Positions 1 to 10,158 of a DNA stretch of 64,000 nt are shown here, piece after piece. The DNA comes from Sphingomonadales bacterium. GTDB taxonomy: Bacteria; Bacteroidota; Bacteroidia; Chitinophagales; Chitinophagaceae. The stretch covers positions 1-64,000 of the forward strand of contig VHAT01000002.1 in the NCBI GenBank assembly GCA_016872195.1. Reading direction: 5' to 3'. The position numbers were made by a program, and so were the translations under genes. The notes under the pieces were generated by a model. The model did no database searches, was not told the origin of the DNA, and saw only the letters and a list, made by a program, of their open reading frames with translations. Positions within the stretch are counted from its first letter, which is position 1. Every line of letters starts with the position of its first letter.

Positions 1-436
1 CGGGGTAGGGAAGGGTGGGAAAGAACCGGGTGAGCGAATCAGTAAGGGCTAATTTTTTTTCTTGCACCAAGGTTAAGATGGCAATGGCCGTAAAGGGTTT
101 GGTAGAGGAGGCAATATGCAAGGAACTGGAAGAGGTGAGCGGCTTTGTTCGGCCTGGATAATTCTCGTACCCTTGATAATGTTCAAATAAAATGGTGCCG
201 CCCTTGGCTACCAAGATCCCCCCGCTGAAACCAAGTGAAGGGCGAAGCAGGGTGCTATCAAAATAATGCTGTAAGATCGCATTGTACCCCTTCTTTTTCT
301 CCTCGCTGATGGCTAAGGGTTGTGGAGCCGTGTAGGGTTTAGCAGACGAATCGTCTTTTAAAAGCCCGCAGGAAAAACTAACACTCAGTAGTAAGAGTAT
401 TATTAAAAACTTGGTTACAAAAAGTTGATTTTTCAA
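1..436 (-). CDS. Serine hydrolase, beta-lactamase (class C / PBP-like) family lipoprotein, truncated at window edge
   Basis: Not in the ORF track; read by hand on minus strand from TTG(436): MKNQLFVTKFLIILLLLSVSFSCGLLKDDSS...SGGILVAKGGTILFEHYQGYENY...SLHIASSTKPFTAIAILTLVQEKKLALTDSL. Lipobox SFSC and SxxK motif SSTK; open to position 1. Confidence 0.85.
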   Translation of the reverse strand, partial: MKNQLFVTKFLIILLLLSVSFSCGLLKDDSSAKPYTAPQPLAISEEKKKGYNAILQHYFDSTLLRPSLGFSGGILVAKGGTILFEHYQGYENYPGRTKPLTSSSSLHIASSTKPFTAIAILTLVQEKKLALTDSLTRFFPTLPYP

Positions 437-442
437 GTGGTG

Positions 443-450
443 CAAATATA
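443..450 (-). promoter_or_regulatory. TAnnTTTG -7 box (TATATTTG) for serine hydrolase
   Basis: Exact motif; 6 nt before TTG start 436. Confidence 0.6.
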
Positions 451-470
451 GGGTTCCATGCATTTAAAAG

Positions 471-478
471 TATATTTG
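471..478 (+). promoter_or_regulatory. TAnnTTTG -7 box (TATATTTG) for serA
   Basis: Exact motif; 4 nt before ATG 483. Confidence 0.65.
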
Positions 479-482
479 AGGT

Positions 483-1721
483 ATGCAACGCAGTCAGGTT
501 ACCAGCTACCCAAAAGATAAGATCAAGATCCTTTTTTTAGAGAATGTCAGCGATGCCGCGGTAAAGAAGTTTCGTTCTCATGGTTATACTCAAGTCGAGA
601 AGATCAATCGCGCGCTCAATGAGTCTCAATTGATCGATGCGATCCGGGATGTTCATATTTTGGGAATTCGCTCTAAAACGACCATTACCGATTCGGTATT
701 GGCGGCGGCCAAAAAACTTCAAGCCATTGGATGCTTTTGTATCGGGGTTAACCAGATCGATCTTCGAGCGGCTACACAGCGGGGCGTAGCGGTCTTTAAT
801 GCGCCTTACTCCAATACGCGTTCCGTCGCTGAACTGGTCATTGGCGCGTCGATCATGCTACTGCGGGGCATTCCCGAAAAAAACAATGCGGCGCATAAAG
901 GCATCTGGCAAAAAGAGGCCAAGGGGAGTCGCGAAATGCGAGGAAAGACCATGGGAATTGTGGGCTACGGCAATATCGGAAGCCAAGTGAGTGTAATGGC
1001 CGAGTCTTTAGGCATGCGGGTTCTATTCTTTGATATTGAAAATAAATTGCCACTGGGTAATGCGAGCGCCTGTCGCTCCCTCAAAGAGTTGGTTTCGAAG
1101 TCTGATATTATCACCCTTCATGTTCCGGAAACAACGCTGACCCATCAGCTCATCAACAAACAAAGCTTGCGTCAATGCAAAAAAGGGGCCATTTTGATCA
1201 ACTATGCAAGAGGGCAAGTAGTCGATCTGAAGGCCTTGGAGCAATCGCTGCAGTCGGGGCATATTGCCGGTGCCGCTATAGATGTGTATCCCTGGGAACC
1301 TGAGAAGAATGGCGACTTATTCAGCTGCCCGCTCCAAAATCTTCCCAATGTGCTTCTGACGCCCCATATTGGAGGCAGCACCGAGGAGGCACAGCAAAAT
1401 ATCGGAGAGGATGTGAGCGTAAAACTATTTCAGTATCTGGAGACCGGGTTTAGCGACGGCTCTCATACGATACCACCGATTTCATTGCCTTCACAAACGG
1501 GAGCCCATCGCATTTTACACATCCATAAAAATGTTCCGGGTGTACTGTCTGCAATCAATTCTGCACTCTCAAGTAATAATATAAATATAATTGGTCAATA
1601 CTTGAAAACCAACGATTTAATAGGGTACGTAATATTGGATATCGATCATAAAATATCAGCCAAGGCGCTGAGCATATTACGGGATGTGCCCGGGTCTATC
1701 AGGGTTCGTATGCTCTACTAG
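483..1721 (+). CDS. serA: D-3-phosphoglycerate dehydrogenase
   Basis: 412 aa; GxGxxG NAD motif (GIVGYGNIGSQ), 2-hydroxyacid dehydrogenase signature, C-terminal ACT-like region. Confidence 0.93.
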   Translation: MQRSQVTSYPKDKIKILFLENVSDAAVKKFRSHGYTQVEKINRALNESQLIDAIRDVHILGIRSKTTITDSVLAAAKKLQAIGCFCIGVNQIDLRAATQRGVAVFNAPYSNTRSVAELVIGASIMLLRGIPEKNNAAHKGIWQKEAKGSREMRGKTMGIVGYGNIGSQVSVMAESLGMRVLFFDIENKLPLGNASACRSLKELVSKSDIITLHVPETTLTHQLINKQSLRQCKKGAILINYARGQVVDLKALEQSLQSGHIAGAAIDVYPWEPEKNGDLFSCPLQNLPNVLLTPHIGGSTEEAQQNIGEDVSVKLFQYLETGFSDGSHTIPPISLPSQTGAHRILHIHKNVPGVLSAINSALSSNNINIIGQYLKTNDLIGYVILDIDHKISAKALSILRDVPGSIRVRMLY

Positions 1722-1770
1722 ATTCTTTCTTCCTATAATTTATATTATGTTAAGTGGAGTATTGTAAAGA

Positions 1771-1796
1771 AAAGCCACCCACTATCGGATGGCTTT
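1771..1796. terminator. Bidirectional intrinsic terminator between serA and TPR gene
   Basis: AAAGCCACCC-ACTATC-GGATGGCTTT (one mismatch) between convergent genes. Confidence 0.65.
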
Positions 1797-1801
1797 AAAA
1801 T

Positions 1802-3145
1802 CTAGTTTTTAATGGAGTCGTACCGATCGTTCCACTTCTTCTCTTCTGCGGCCCACTTGGCTTGTTCGGTCGGATTCTTGGCCTTGCCTGCCATGGCCTT
1901 TTTGAATGCAAAGATATCAGCGAGATAACTGGCCGCCTTTTTATATTGTTGCTTATCGCGGGTATCTAACTCGCCTTTTGACGCTAAAATAGCTACAGCG
2001 GCTTCATAAGGCTCTCTAGCCCCTTCTAAGGTTTCCCCATATTGTTTGTCCAGGGCATCTCTTTTTGCAATATCTTCTTTAGAGGCCATTGTTCCGGGTT
2101 TAGTTCTGGCCTTCATGTCTTGGGCATGCTGGTCTCTCTGTTCGCTCACCACCGCTGCCTTATTAATAAAATGATCGCCGATATACAAATACGGGATCTC
2201 GTAACCCGCTCTGGCCTTGGCAGCCCGCGTAAAGGCATTTATCATTTTCTTTTCCAGATCGGCATAATTCGCAGGCAAAACGGCCTCTTGTTCTCTTGGA
2301 TCAAGGGTGTCGTAAAGAATTTCACCCAGTACCTGATTGGCCTTGAAATTATCCGGATCGGTGGCCAAGAGTTCATCGATGGCTTTTAGCTTTTCTTCGA
2401 AGCTATTGGCCAGCCCTACGGCAAAATCTACTTTATCGTAATCGAAATAATCGCTGCTCGGAAAAACCTCTTTTCCGAGGGCCTTGTATCGTTCAAAGGC
2501 CTCCATGTCTTTTTTGCCAAAAGAATAGGTGATCAAATAACGATATACGCCCTCAAATCCTTCCCCTCCCACTTTGGCATTGGCCAATTTTTGATAATAG
2601 TTCAATGCGTCTTCCTTGAACCCTCCTGCCTCGGCGGTAATTCCGGCCAAGATCAAGACGTTCGTATCAAGGGGCGATGTCAGTAGTTTTAATTTGATAA
2701 GGATATCAGAATAATTGATGGCCTTCTTGAGTTTAGTAAGGGCATCATTCCAATTCTTCTTACTGTAGTCATTGTAACCCGCTGTATAAAAATTGGAGTA
2801 AAGGTTAACGGCTCCATTTTGGTACATGGACTCGCTTAACAGGGCCATACTCGGATCCATTTCTTTGAATTTGGAAAAGGCCGCATCGGCATCCCCGATC
2901 AACTGATCGGCTTCGGGCGTTCCTTTCTTAGCATCCGTATTGGCGAGTGTCGAATAAATGGTTGATTTTAAGATAAAGGCTTCGGGCTTGGCAGTATACT
3001 TCGTATTCCCAAACGCTTTATCTATGTCGGTTTTTGCTTTATCGATCTGGTTGAGCATCACCAGCGTCTTTACAGGATCGTAATTCTGCGCCATCGCGGT
3101 GATCGCAGCAAAAAGGGCAGCAAGCGATAAAATATAGGTTTTCAT
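1802..3145 (-). CDS. Tetratricopeptide-repeat-like secreted protein
   Basis: 447 aa; signal peptide MKTYILSLAALFAAITAMAQ, repeated helical TPR-like segments. Confidence 0.75.
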   Translation of the reverse strand: MKTYILSLAALFAAITAMAQNYDPVKTLVMLNQIDKAKTDIDKAFGNTKYTAKPEAFILKSTIYSTLANTDAKKGTPEADQLIGDADAAFSKFKEMDPSMALLSESMYQNGAVNLYSNFYTAGYNDYSKKNWNDALTKLKKAINYSDILIKLKLLTSPLDTNVLILAGITAEAGGFKEDALNYYQKLANAKVGGEGFEGVYRYLITYSFGKKDMEAFERYKALGKEVFPSSDYFDYDKVDFAVGLANSFEEKLKAIDELLATDPDNFKANQVLGEILYDTLDPREQEAVLPANYADLEKKMINAFTRAAKARAGYEIPYLYIGDHFINKAAVVSEQRDQHAQDMKARTKPGTMASKEDIAKRDALDKQYGETLEGAREPYEAAVAILASKGELDTRDKQQYKKAASYLADIFAFKKAMAGKAKNPTEQAKWAAEEKKWNDRYDSIKN

Positions 3146-3196
3146 GTTTCTGGGTTGATATTTGTACTAGTTAAGTTACTCTTTTTTTTACTCGTC

Positions 3197-5767
3197 CTAT
3201 TCGGGCGTTTGATCGGCGCCTTCTTGCAACGTAGCATCTCCACCGTCCGTTGATGGGGGGACCTCTTCTACGGATTCTTCGGGCTGTTGATCGTCCAAGT
3301 TGGTGATGGCAGCAATATCATCTCCCTCATCGATCTTGATCAGCTTTACGCCTTGGGTAGCCCTGCCTTGTTCACTGATACCGCTAACAGGCATGCGGAT
3401 GGTAACCCCACTCTTACACGTGATCATGATATCTTCGGAAGGTGCCACATCGAGTATGCCAACGAGTGATCCGGTCTTTTCGGTCACATTGATCGTCTTG
3501 ACGCCCTTGCCACCCCTGTTGGTAAAGCGATATTCATCAACAGCAGTACGTTTGCCATACCCCTTTTCGCTAACCACTAACACGGTGCGTTCAATTTCTG
3601 CGCCCGGATGGACACAGATCATTCCCACCACTTCGTCATCCTGCTCATCTACTTCGATACCTGCTACCCCTATGGCACCCCTACCGGTGGCGCGAACTTT
3701 TTCTTCGGAGAAACGAATGGCCCTTCCACTTTTTACGGCCATCATGATCTCGCTATTACCGTTGGTTAACCGAGCCATTAGTAATTCATCTCCTTCGACG
3801 ATCGTTATTGCGTTGACGCCGGTTTGACGAGGGCGACTAAAATCTTCGAGCGCGGTCTTTTTGATAATACCTTTTTTAGTACAAAGCACAATATTGTGTG
3901 CATTCACGAAGTTCTCGTCCTTCAGGTCCTTTACATCAAGAATAGCGCGAACCTTATCGTCGGGTGGAAGCTGCATCAAATTCTGAATGGCCCTTCCTTT
4001 TGAGGTTTTCTCTCCTTCGGGGATCTCATATACATTGAGCCAGTACACCCTACCCTTTTCGGTAAAGAAAAGCATGGTATGATGGGTTGAGGCTACGAAC
4101 AAGTGCTCGATATAATCCTCGTCCCTGGTCTTACCACCGATAACACCACGTCCCCCGCGGCGTTGAGAGCGGTACTCATCGGCAGGAGTTCTTTTAATAT
4201 AGCCCAAATGAGAGATCGTGATCACGACGTCCTCTTCTTTGATAAGGTCTTTGATCTTTACCTCATCGTCCAAGTAAGTGATCTCCGTTTTTCTGGCATC
4301 ACCGTATTTTGTCTTGATCTCTATCAATTCATTTTTAATGACCTCAAAACGCTTTGACTCATTGGCCAATAAATCTTGCAGCGAGGCGATCAGGGTCATT
4401 AACTCATCGTACTCTTCTCGGATCTTGTCACGCTCCATACCGGTGAGGCGCTGCAGACGGAGTTCCAAAATAGCTTTGGCCTGTACCTCGTCGAGCCCCC
4501 AACCAGCATTGATCAAATTGTCCTTGGCTTGTTCGGGATTAACGGATTGACGGATCAGGGCGATCACCTCATCAAGATGATCCAGCGCGATCAGATAACC
4601 CTTGAGAATATGAGCTCTCTTTTGTGCTTCTTTTAATTCGAACTGGGTTCTGCGCACGACCACTTCGTGTCGAAATTCAACGAACTCTTGTACCAGTTGC
4701 TTGAGCGAAAGAGTACGGGGGCGTCCTTTTACAATGGCCACATTATTGATCCCGTACGATGTTTGAAGATCGGTATGCTTAAAGAGTTGATTGATGATCA
4801 CATTGGCAATAGCATCTTTTCTGATGTCTATTACAATACGCGTCCCCTCTTTTTGATTCGATTCATTATTTACGTGGGTAATCCCCTCAATGGTCTTCTC
4901 GTTGACCAACTCTCCAATACGATTGGTGAGGGCATCTCGGTTAACCTGATAGGGGACCTCAGTTATGATAAGTTGCTCACGCCCGCCCGCTTTGGTCTCG
5001 ACATTTACTTTGCCTCGTACCACTACCCTGCCTCTCCCAAAATGCATGGCAGCCTTAACCCCTTCCATACCGTATATAATTCCACCGGTAGGAAAATCGG
5101 GGGCTTTAATATGCTGCATTAACTCATCGATAGTGATCTCCCGATTATCGATATAGGCTACACAACCGTCGATCACCTCGCTCAGATTATGGGGCATCAT
5201 ATTGGTGGCCATTCCCACCGCAATTCCGCTAGAACCATTGATCAGTAACTGAGGAATACGGGTAGGTAAAACAGAGGGTTCTGTTTCGGAGTCGTCGAAA
5301 TTAAGTTGAAAGTCTACGGTTTCTTTTTCGATATCATCGAGCATATGCTCGGAGAGCTTTTGAAGACGAGCCTCTGTGTAACGCATGGCAGCTGGGCCGT
5401 CCCCATCCTGGTTTCCGAAATTTCCTTGACCATCGACCAAGGTGTAGCGCATACTCCATTCCTGGGCCATACGCACCATGGCATCATAGACCGAGGAATC
5501 GCCGTGGGGGTGATATTTACCCAAGACCTCTCCCACAATACGAGCCGACTTTTTATAGGCTTTATTATGATTGAGTCCTAATTCGTTCATCGCAAACAGC
5601 ACCCTGCGGTGCACGGGCTTCAAGCCATCTCGCACGTCAGGAAGGGCTCTTCCGACAATGACCGACATGGAGTAGTCGATGTATGCGGTCTTCATTTGTT
5701 CTTCGATCTGCACAGGAGTGACCCTGTTAAAATCGTTCGTTGCTAGCGGGTTCAGCTGTTCGTCCAT
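3197..5767 (-). CDS. gyrA: DNA gyrase subunit A
   Basis: Start moved from 5863 to ATG at 5767 ([13 protein letters not shown]) because a TAnnTTTG box lies at 5798-5805; [39 protein letters not shown] catalytic Tyr, GyrA-box region QRRGGRG. Confidence 0.97.
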   Translation of the reverse strand: MDEQLNPLATNDFNRVTPVQIEEQMKTAYIDYSMSVIVGRALPDVRDGLKPVHRRVLFAMNELGLNHNKAYKKSARIVGEVLGKYHPHGDSSVYDAMVRMAQEWSMRYTLVDGQGNFGNQDGDGPAAMRYTEARLQKLSEHMLDDIEKETVDFQLNFDDSETEPSVLPTRIPQLLINGSSGIAVGMATNMMPHNLSEVIDGCVAYIDNREITIDELMQHIKAPDFPTGGIIYGMEGVKAAMHFGRGRVVVRGKVNVETKAGGREQLIITEVPYQVNRDALTNRIGELVNEKTIEGITHVNNESNQKEGTRIVIDIRKDAIANVIINQLFKHTDLQTSYGINNVAIVKGRPRTLSLKQLVQEFVEFRHEVVVRRTQFELKEAQKRAHILKGYLIALDHLDEVIALIRQSVNPEQAKDNLINAGWGLDEVQAKAILELRLQRLTGMERDKIREEYDELMTLIASLQDLLANESKRFEVIKNELIEIKTKYGDARKTEITYLDDEVKIKDLIKEEDVVITISHLGYIKRTPADEYRSQRRGGRGVIGGKTRDEDYIEHLFVASTHHTMLFFTEKGRVYWLNVYEIPEGEKTSKGRAIQNLMQLPPDDKVRAILDVKDLKDENFVNAHNIVLCTKKGIIKKTALEDFSRPRQTGVNAITIVEGDELLMARLTNGNSEIMMAVKSGRAIRFSEEKVRATGRGAIGVAGIEVDEQDDEVVGMICVHPGAEIERTVLVVSEKGYGKRTAVDEYRFTNRGGKGVKTINVTEKTGSLVGILDVAPSEDIMITCKSGVTIRMPVSGISEQGRATQGVKLIKIDEGDDIAAITNLDDQQPEESVEEVPPSTDGGDATLQEGADQTPE

Positions 5768-5797
5768 GTTCGTAAAACCCCCATTTTTAGGGGTCTG

Positions 5798-5805
5798 CAA
5801 ATCTA
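5798..5805 (-). promoter_or_regulatory. TAnnTTTG -7 box (TAGATTTG) for gyrA
   Basis: Exact motif; 30 nt before ATG 5767. Confidence 0.6.
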
Positions 5806-5885
5806 ATTTTTTTAGGGCTGATTTCCTTGTAAAACGGTGCTTTTTTGGCTGTATTTTATCCACCCTTGTTAATTAAAAAAAAGGG

Positions 5886-5893
5886 GATATTTG
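5886..5893 (+). promoter_or_regulatory. Near-consensus -7 box (GATATTTG) for saccharopine dehydrogenase gene
   Basis: 7/8 match to TAnnTTTG scoring; 4 nt before ATG 5898. Confidence 0.4.
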
Positions 5894-5897
5894 CCCT

Positions 5898-7223
5898 ATG
5901 AAAACCATCCTTTTATTTGGGGCCGGAAAGTCCGCTTCGGTGCTGATCACCTACCTGCTTCGCCAAGCCCCTCTACAGGGTTTTCAACTGAAAGTCGTTG
6001 ATAGTGATCTGTCGCTTGCTCAATCCAAATTAAACGGATCTCCCCACGGGACCGCCCTGGGTTTCGACAGTACCCATAGCCAGTTACGTATGGCAGAAAT
6101 TGAGCAAGCCGATCTGGTTATTTCTCTACTGCCCCCAGCCTTGCACCAGCTTGTTGCCATGGATTGCTTGCAATTGCACAAGAACCTGCTGACGGCTTCG
6201 TATGTGAGTGAAGAGCTGAAAAAACTTGATACTGAATTAAAATCAAACGATCTTCTCTTTTTATGCGAGATGGGACTTGACCCCGGTATCGATCATATGA
6301 GCGCCATGGCCCTATTTGCCTCCATTCATCAGCAAGGAGGTACCATTCATTCTTTTGTATCTCATTGTGGCGGTCTGGTATCGTCAAGCTCCGATAATAA
6401 CCCCTGGCATTATAAGATCAGTTGGAATCCTCGTAATGTGGTAACGGCCGGGCAAGCGGGTGCTCAGTTTTTATTGAATGGCAAAAAGGTAGCGCTTTTA
6501 GGAGAGGAAGTATTCGCACAAGAAAATGCAGTCGCTGTAGACAAGGTGGGAACCTATGGTTGGTACCCCAACCGCGATTCGCTATCTTATTTGTCTCTTT
6601 ATGAGCTGAAGAACCTGAACACCTTTATACGAACCACGCTTCGCCATCCTGATTTTATTAAGGGCTGGAATAAACTCATTCGTCTTTCCCTTACAAAGGA
6701 TACCCCCGCTTATCAATTGCGAGAAGCGACCTTGGGAAAGGGCTTTGCTCATCATTTTGAAAGACACCATCTACAAGATCTTGTATCACGCTACAGAAAA
6801 GAAGACCCCATTTTTGATCAGCAACTGCATTTTTTGGGAGTGGATGGCGATACCACCCCCTTGTCCGGCGATCAGTTTACCCCGGCTCAATTATTGCAAG
6901 AGTCGCTGGAAAGAAAATTAGTATTAGAAAAAGGCGATCGCGATATGATCATCATGCTACACGAGATCGGATATACCGTATTGGGGCAACGTAGAAAATT
7001 GAATAGCCAGCTTGTAGTCGAAGGAGAAAACAGCATCCGTACAGCCATGGCGAAAACAGTAGGTCTTCCCTTAGCGATGGCGGCCATTTTGGTGCTGCAA
7101 AACAAGATCAGCTTACGTGGCGTACAAATTCCAACACATAAGGAGATCTATGAACCTGTTTTGGCGGAATTGGAAAAAGAAGGGATCGTTTTTACCGAAT
7201 CGGATGGCCCCGCTACAAATTAG
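5898..7223 (+). CDS. Saccharopine dehydrogenase family protein
   Basis: 441 aa; N-terminal GAGKSASVL Rossmann motif, MGLDPGIDHMSAM, Lys9-like layout. Confidence 0.88.
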   Translation: MKTILLFGAGKSASVLITYLLRQAPLQGFQLKVVDSDLSLAQSKLNGSPHGTALGFDSTHSQLRMAEIEQADLVISLLPPALHQLVAMDCLQLHKNLLTASYVSEELKKLDTELKSNDLLFLCEMGLDPGIDHMSAMALFASIHQQGGTIHSFVSHCGGLVSSSSDNNPWHYKISWNPRNVVTAGQAGAQFLLNGKKVALLGEEVFAQENAVAVDKVGTYGWYPNRDSLSYLSLYELKNLNTFIRTTLRHPDFIKGWNKLIRLSLTKDTPAYQLREATLGKGFAHHFERHHLQDLVSRYRKEDPIFDQQLHFLGVDGDTTPLSGDQFTPAQLLQESLERKLVLEKGDRDMIIMLHEIGYTVLGQRRKLNSQLVVEGENSIRTAMAKTVGLPLAMAAILVLQNKISLRGVQIPTHKEIYEPVLAELEKEGIVFTESDGPATN

Positions 7224-7627
7224 TGACCGGCCAGCTCCATTACGAGTTGCCATTCTTTTTCGGTAACGGGTTGTACCGACAATCGTGCCAGTCTGATCAA
7301 GGCCATATTGGAAAGACGTTTATCTGCTTTGATCTGGGCCAGTGAAACTGGGTTTTTTAAGGTCAGAACGGGCTTTATATCTACCGATACCCAGGCCGCT
7401 TCAGGGGTAGTAGGATCCTGATAGGCCTCTTTTACGATCTCGGCAATACCAACGATCTCTACGCCCTCATTGGAATGATAAAAGAAGGCCCTGTCGCCTT
7501 TTTTCATAGCCCGTAAATTGTTCCGGGCAGCATAGTTTCGTACCCCATCCCAAAAGGTTCTCTTATCCTTGAGCAGTTGTTCCCAAGAATATTTAAAGGG
7601 TTCGGATTTCATTAACCAATAGGCCAT
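7220..7627 (-). CDS. EVE domain-containing protein
   Basis: YWLMKSEPFKYSWEQL...WDGVRNYAARNNLRAMKKGDRAFFYHSNEG is the EVE/thymocyte nuclear protein 1 signature; start chosen at internal Met (7627). Confidence 0.9.
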   Translation of the reverse strand: MAYWLMKSEPFKYSWEQLLKDKRTFWDGVRNYAARNNLRAMKKGDRAFFYHSNEGVEIVGIAEIVKEAYQDPTTPEAAWVSVDIKPVLTLKNPVSLAQIKADKRLSNMALIRLARLSVQPVTEKEWQLVMELAGH

Positions 7628-7637
7628 ACGAGTATTA

Positions 7638-8357
7638 TTACCATCCCGTTGCCAATACATCGGCAAGATGCAGGGTTGTCAGGGGATATCCCTTTTGATT
7701 GATATACCCTTGCTGATGCATCAGACAAGAAAGATCAGTAGAGATAATATAGCGAGCCCCTGTGGCAAGTGCATTCTCCACTTTTTGCTCCCCCATGGCC
7801 ACGGAAATATTATCATATTTAACAGCGAAGGTGCCACCAAATCCACAGCAGGTTTCGGCATCGGCCATCTCTACAACGGATAAGCCCTTTACCTTCGACA
7901 ATAGCTGCCGGGGCTCTTGCCGAATCTTGCATTCGCGCAGCGCAGCGCAGGAATCGTGGTAGGTGGCTGTTGCGTTAAGCTGTGCACCGAATTCATCCTT
8001 CTTAAGAACGTTGACCAAAAAAGCTGAAAACTCATATGTACGTTGCCTTAGATCTTGCACCTCGTGATGTAAGGATGAATTATCAAAAAGGCGACTGTAA
8101 TAATTCTTGACAAAACCGGCACAGCTGGCACTAGGGGCTACGATAGGGTCCGTTCCCTGAAAGTCCTTGATGAATTTCTGACAAACCGATTTTGATTCCT
8201 CCCAAAAACCTGCATTGAAAGCCGCTTGGCCACAGCAGGTCTGCTTTGTATTATACGAAACGGTACAGCCTGCCTTTTCTAACACCCTGATCATGTTGAA
8301 AGCAGTATCAGGGAACAGCTGATCTACAAAACAAGGTATAAAAAGCTGTACGTTCAA
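7638..8357 (-). CDS. (Fe-S)-binding protein, LutA/YkgE family (CCG domains)
   Basis: 239 aa; two cysteine-rich motifs TCCGQAAFNAGF and TCCGFGGTFAVK. Confidence 0.88.
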   Translation of the reverse strand: MNVQLFIPCFVDQLFPDTAFNMIRVLEKAGCTVSYNTKQTCCGQAAFNAGFWEESKSVCQKFIKDFQGTDPIVAPSASCAGFVKNYYSRLFDNSSLHHEVQDLRQRTYEFSAFLVNVLKKDEFGAQLNATATYHDSCAALRECKIRQEPRQLLSKVKGLSVVEMADAETCCGFGGTFAVKYDNISVAMGEQKVENALATGARYIISTDLSCLMHQQGYINQKGYPLTTLHLADVLATGW

Positions 8358-8368
8358 CGGTGAAACGG

Positions 8369-9073
8369 TTAATTGGCGGATTGGTACACTCCTAAACGAG
8401 CCAGGTATTTCTCGGCATCGTATGACTGCTGGCTGCGAGGATATTTCTCGCGGATCTCTTCATAAAGAGCGATCGCCTCTTTGCTGTCTTGCATAACCTG
8501 ATCGGCAAAGTAAGCCGCCAGAAAAAGGTAATCGGGCGAATTGACCTCGTCTTTTTCAAAGTGACGGGCCGCTTTTTTATAGGCGTCAAGTGCCTCCTTA
8601 TTTTTTCCGCTGTCCCCATAGGCATCACCCAATAGCTTATAGGCCCGTGCTTGAACACCCTTAGAAGAGGTGCTGAACTTGCTTAAAAATTCAATAGCCT
8701 TGGCCGTGGAGTCCATTTTTAAATAACAACTTCCGGCGTAAAAACAGGCCAGGTTAGCAGCCTTGGTTCCACTATGACGATTGATGATACCTAAAAATCC
8801 AAGATTTTGGCCGTCGCCGTTCAACGCCAGACGGACGGAATCATTTCTGAAATATTCTTCGGCCCGAAACATAGCTACGGTCGCTTTCTCTTCGCGAGGC
8901 TCTACAAAGAGCGGAATGTATAAAGTAAAGTAGAAGAGAACTCCTAAAAGAATCAGTAGCACCGCCGATCCAACAAGGGCCAGCTTCTTACCATTGGCGG
9001 CGATGAACCCACCTGCCGAACCGGAAGTTGACTGCTTAGAAGAGGGACTTGTTTGATTTTTCTTTTCTGACAT
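8369..9073 (-). CDS. Membrane-anchored tetratricopeptide repeat protein
   Basis: MSEKKNQTSPSS..., one TM helix (LALVGSAVLLILLGVLFYFTLYIPLF), TPR repeats; longer ORF start at 9184 would overlap pdhA. Confidence 0.78.
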   Translation of the reverse strand: MSEKKNQTSPSSKQSTSGSAGGFIAANGKKLALVGSAVLLILLGVLFYFTLYIPLFVEPREEKATVAMFRAEEYFRNDSVRLALNGDGQNLGFLGIINRHSGTKAANLACFYAGSCYLKMDSTAKAIEFLSKFSTSSKGVQARAYKLLGDAYGDSGKNKEALDAYKKAARHFEKDEVNSPDYLFLAAYFADQVMQDSKEAIALYEEIREKYPRSQQSYDAEKYLARLGVYQSAN

Positions 9074-9098
9074 ATCGTTTGAATTTAGGCTATCAATA

Positions 9099-10094
9099 TC
9101 AATCTGTAATAAAAGGATAATTAGGGTCCACATAAACGTCTTTGAGCACTTCGTCCTCTGCAGGCCAGGGGCTTTCTTCGGCAAAGGTTACGGATGCGGC
9201 TACCATGGTATCTACACGTTGGTTTATACTCTCGATCTCGGACGCTGTGGCGAAATTGTTTTCGTATATCGTCTGTAGCACTTGATGGATGGGATCTTTA
9301 CCACGATAATCATCTACCTCTTCTTTACTGCGATATTTTTGGGGGTCACTAATGGAGTGCCCCTTGTAACGGTAGGTTTTTATTTCGATCAAGGTAGGCC
9401 CCCCTTTTTCGCGTGCCCGGTTAACGGCCCGGCTGATGCCGTTATGTACGGCTTCGGCACTCATACCATCGATCGTATCGGCAGGCATTTCGTAGGCATC
9501 GGCCAATTTATAAATGTCGACCACATTAGAAGTACGCTGAATGGACGTACCCATGGCATAATTGTTATTCTCGCAAATAAAGACGACCGGCAGTTTCCAA
9601 AGCATGGCCAGGTTAAAGGTCTCATGCAGCATTCCCTGACGGGCGGCTCCATCACCAAAAAAGGTCAGGACCACGTTTTCGCTATTCCGATATTGCTCGG
9701 CAAAGGCCAGTCCGGCTCCGGTACCGATCTGGGCACCCACAATACCATGACCACCGTAAAAATTATTTTCCTTGCTGAAAAAGTGCATGCTGCCCCCCTT
9801 ACCCTTGGCACAACCTGTAGCCTTACCATACAGCTCGGCCATACAACTATTGACCGTTACCCCCTTGGCGATGGCCAATCCATGGTCACGGTAGGCGGTG
9901 ATAAAGAGGTCCTCGGGACGGGTGGCGGTCATGCAACCGGCGGCAATGGCTTCTTGTCCTACATAGGCATGGAAAAAGCCACGGATCTTACCCTCCATTT
10001 TGTACTTCTCCTCCGCCATTAGCTCAAACTGGCGGATCAGCTGCATTAATTCGTACCAGTACAGATAGGTTTCTTTCGAAAATTTCGCTGTCAA
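9099..10094 (-). CDS. pdhA: Pyruvate dehydrogenase E1 component subunit alpha
   Basis: GKGGSMHFF, TPP motif GDGAARQGMLHETFNLAMLWKLPVVFICENN; likely TTG start (10094) giving MTAKFSKETYLYWYELMQLIRQFE, downstream of a TAnnTTTG box at 10114-10121. Confidence 0.93.
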   Translation of the reverse strand: MTAKFSKETYLYWYELMQLIRQFELMAEEKYKMEGKIRGFFHAYVGQEAIAAGCMTATRPEDLFITAYRDHGLAIAKGVTVNSCMAELYGKATGCAKGKGGSMHFFSKENNFYGGHGIVGAQIGTGAGLAFAEQYRNSENVVLTFFGDGAARQGMLHETFNLAMLWKLPVVFICENNNYAMGTSIQRTSNVVDIYKLADAYEMPADTIDGMSAEAVHNGISRAVNRAREKGGPTLIEIKTYRYKGHSISDPQKYRSKEEVDDYRGKDPIHQVLQTIYENNFATASEIESINQRVDTMVAASVTFAEESPWPAEDEVLKDVYVDPNYPFITD

Positions 10095-10113
10095 GGGTAT
10101 CAATTTTGAGTCG

Positions 10114-10121
10114 CAAAAATA
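10114..10121 (-). promoter_or_regulatory. TAnnTTTG -7 box (TATTTTTG) for pdhA
   Basis: Exact motif; 19 nt before TTG 10094. Confidence 0.55.
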
Positions 10122-10158
10122 AGGGAAAGAGCCCATATTAGGTAAATTGCGCTCCAGC

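Noticed and set aside
3300-3827. 175-aa plus-strand ORF antisense to gyrA
   Set aside because: Shadow of the gyrA C-terminal domain; Ser/Thr/Pro-rich translation typical of antisense frames
7220-8357. EVE-domain gene beside an Fe-S CCG protein as a possible modified-base defence unit
   Set aside because: No restriction or nuclease partner nearby; small standalone EVE proteins are common housekeeping genes
9282-10022. 246-aa plus-strand ORF antisense to pdhA
   Set aside because: Lies wholly opposite the conserved pdhA coding region; composition looks like an antisense shadow ORF with no recognisable domain or promoter
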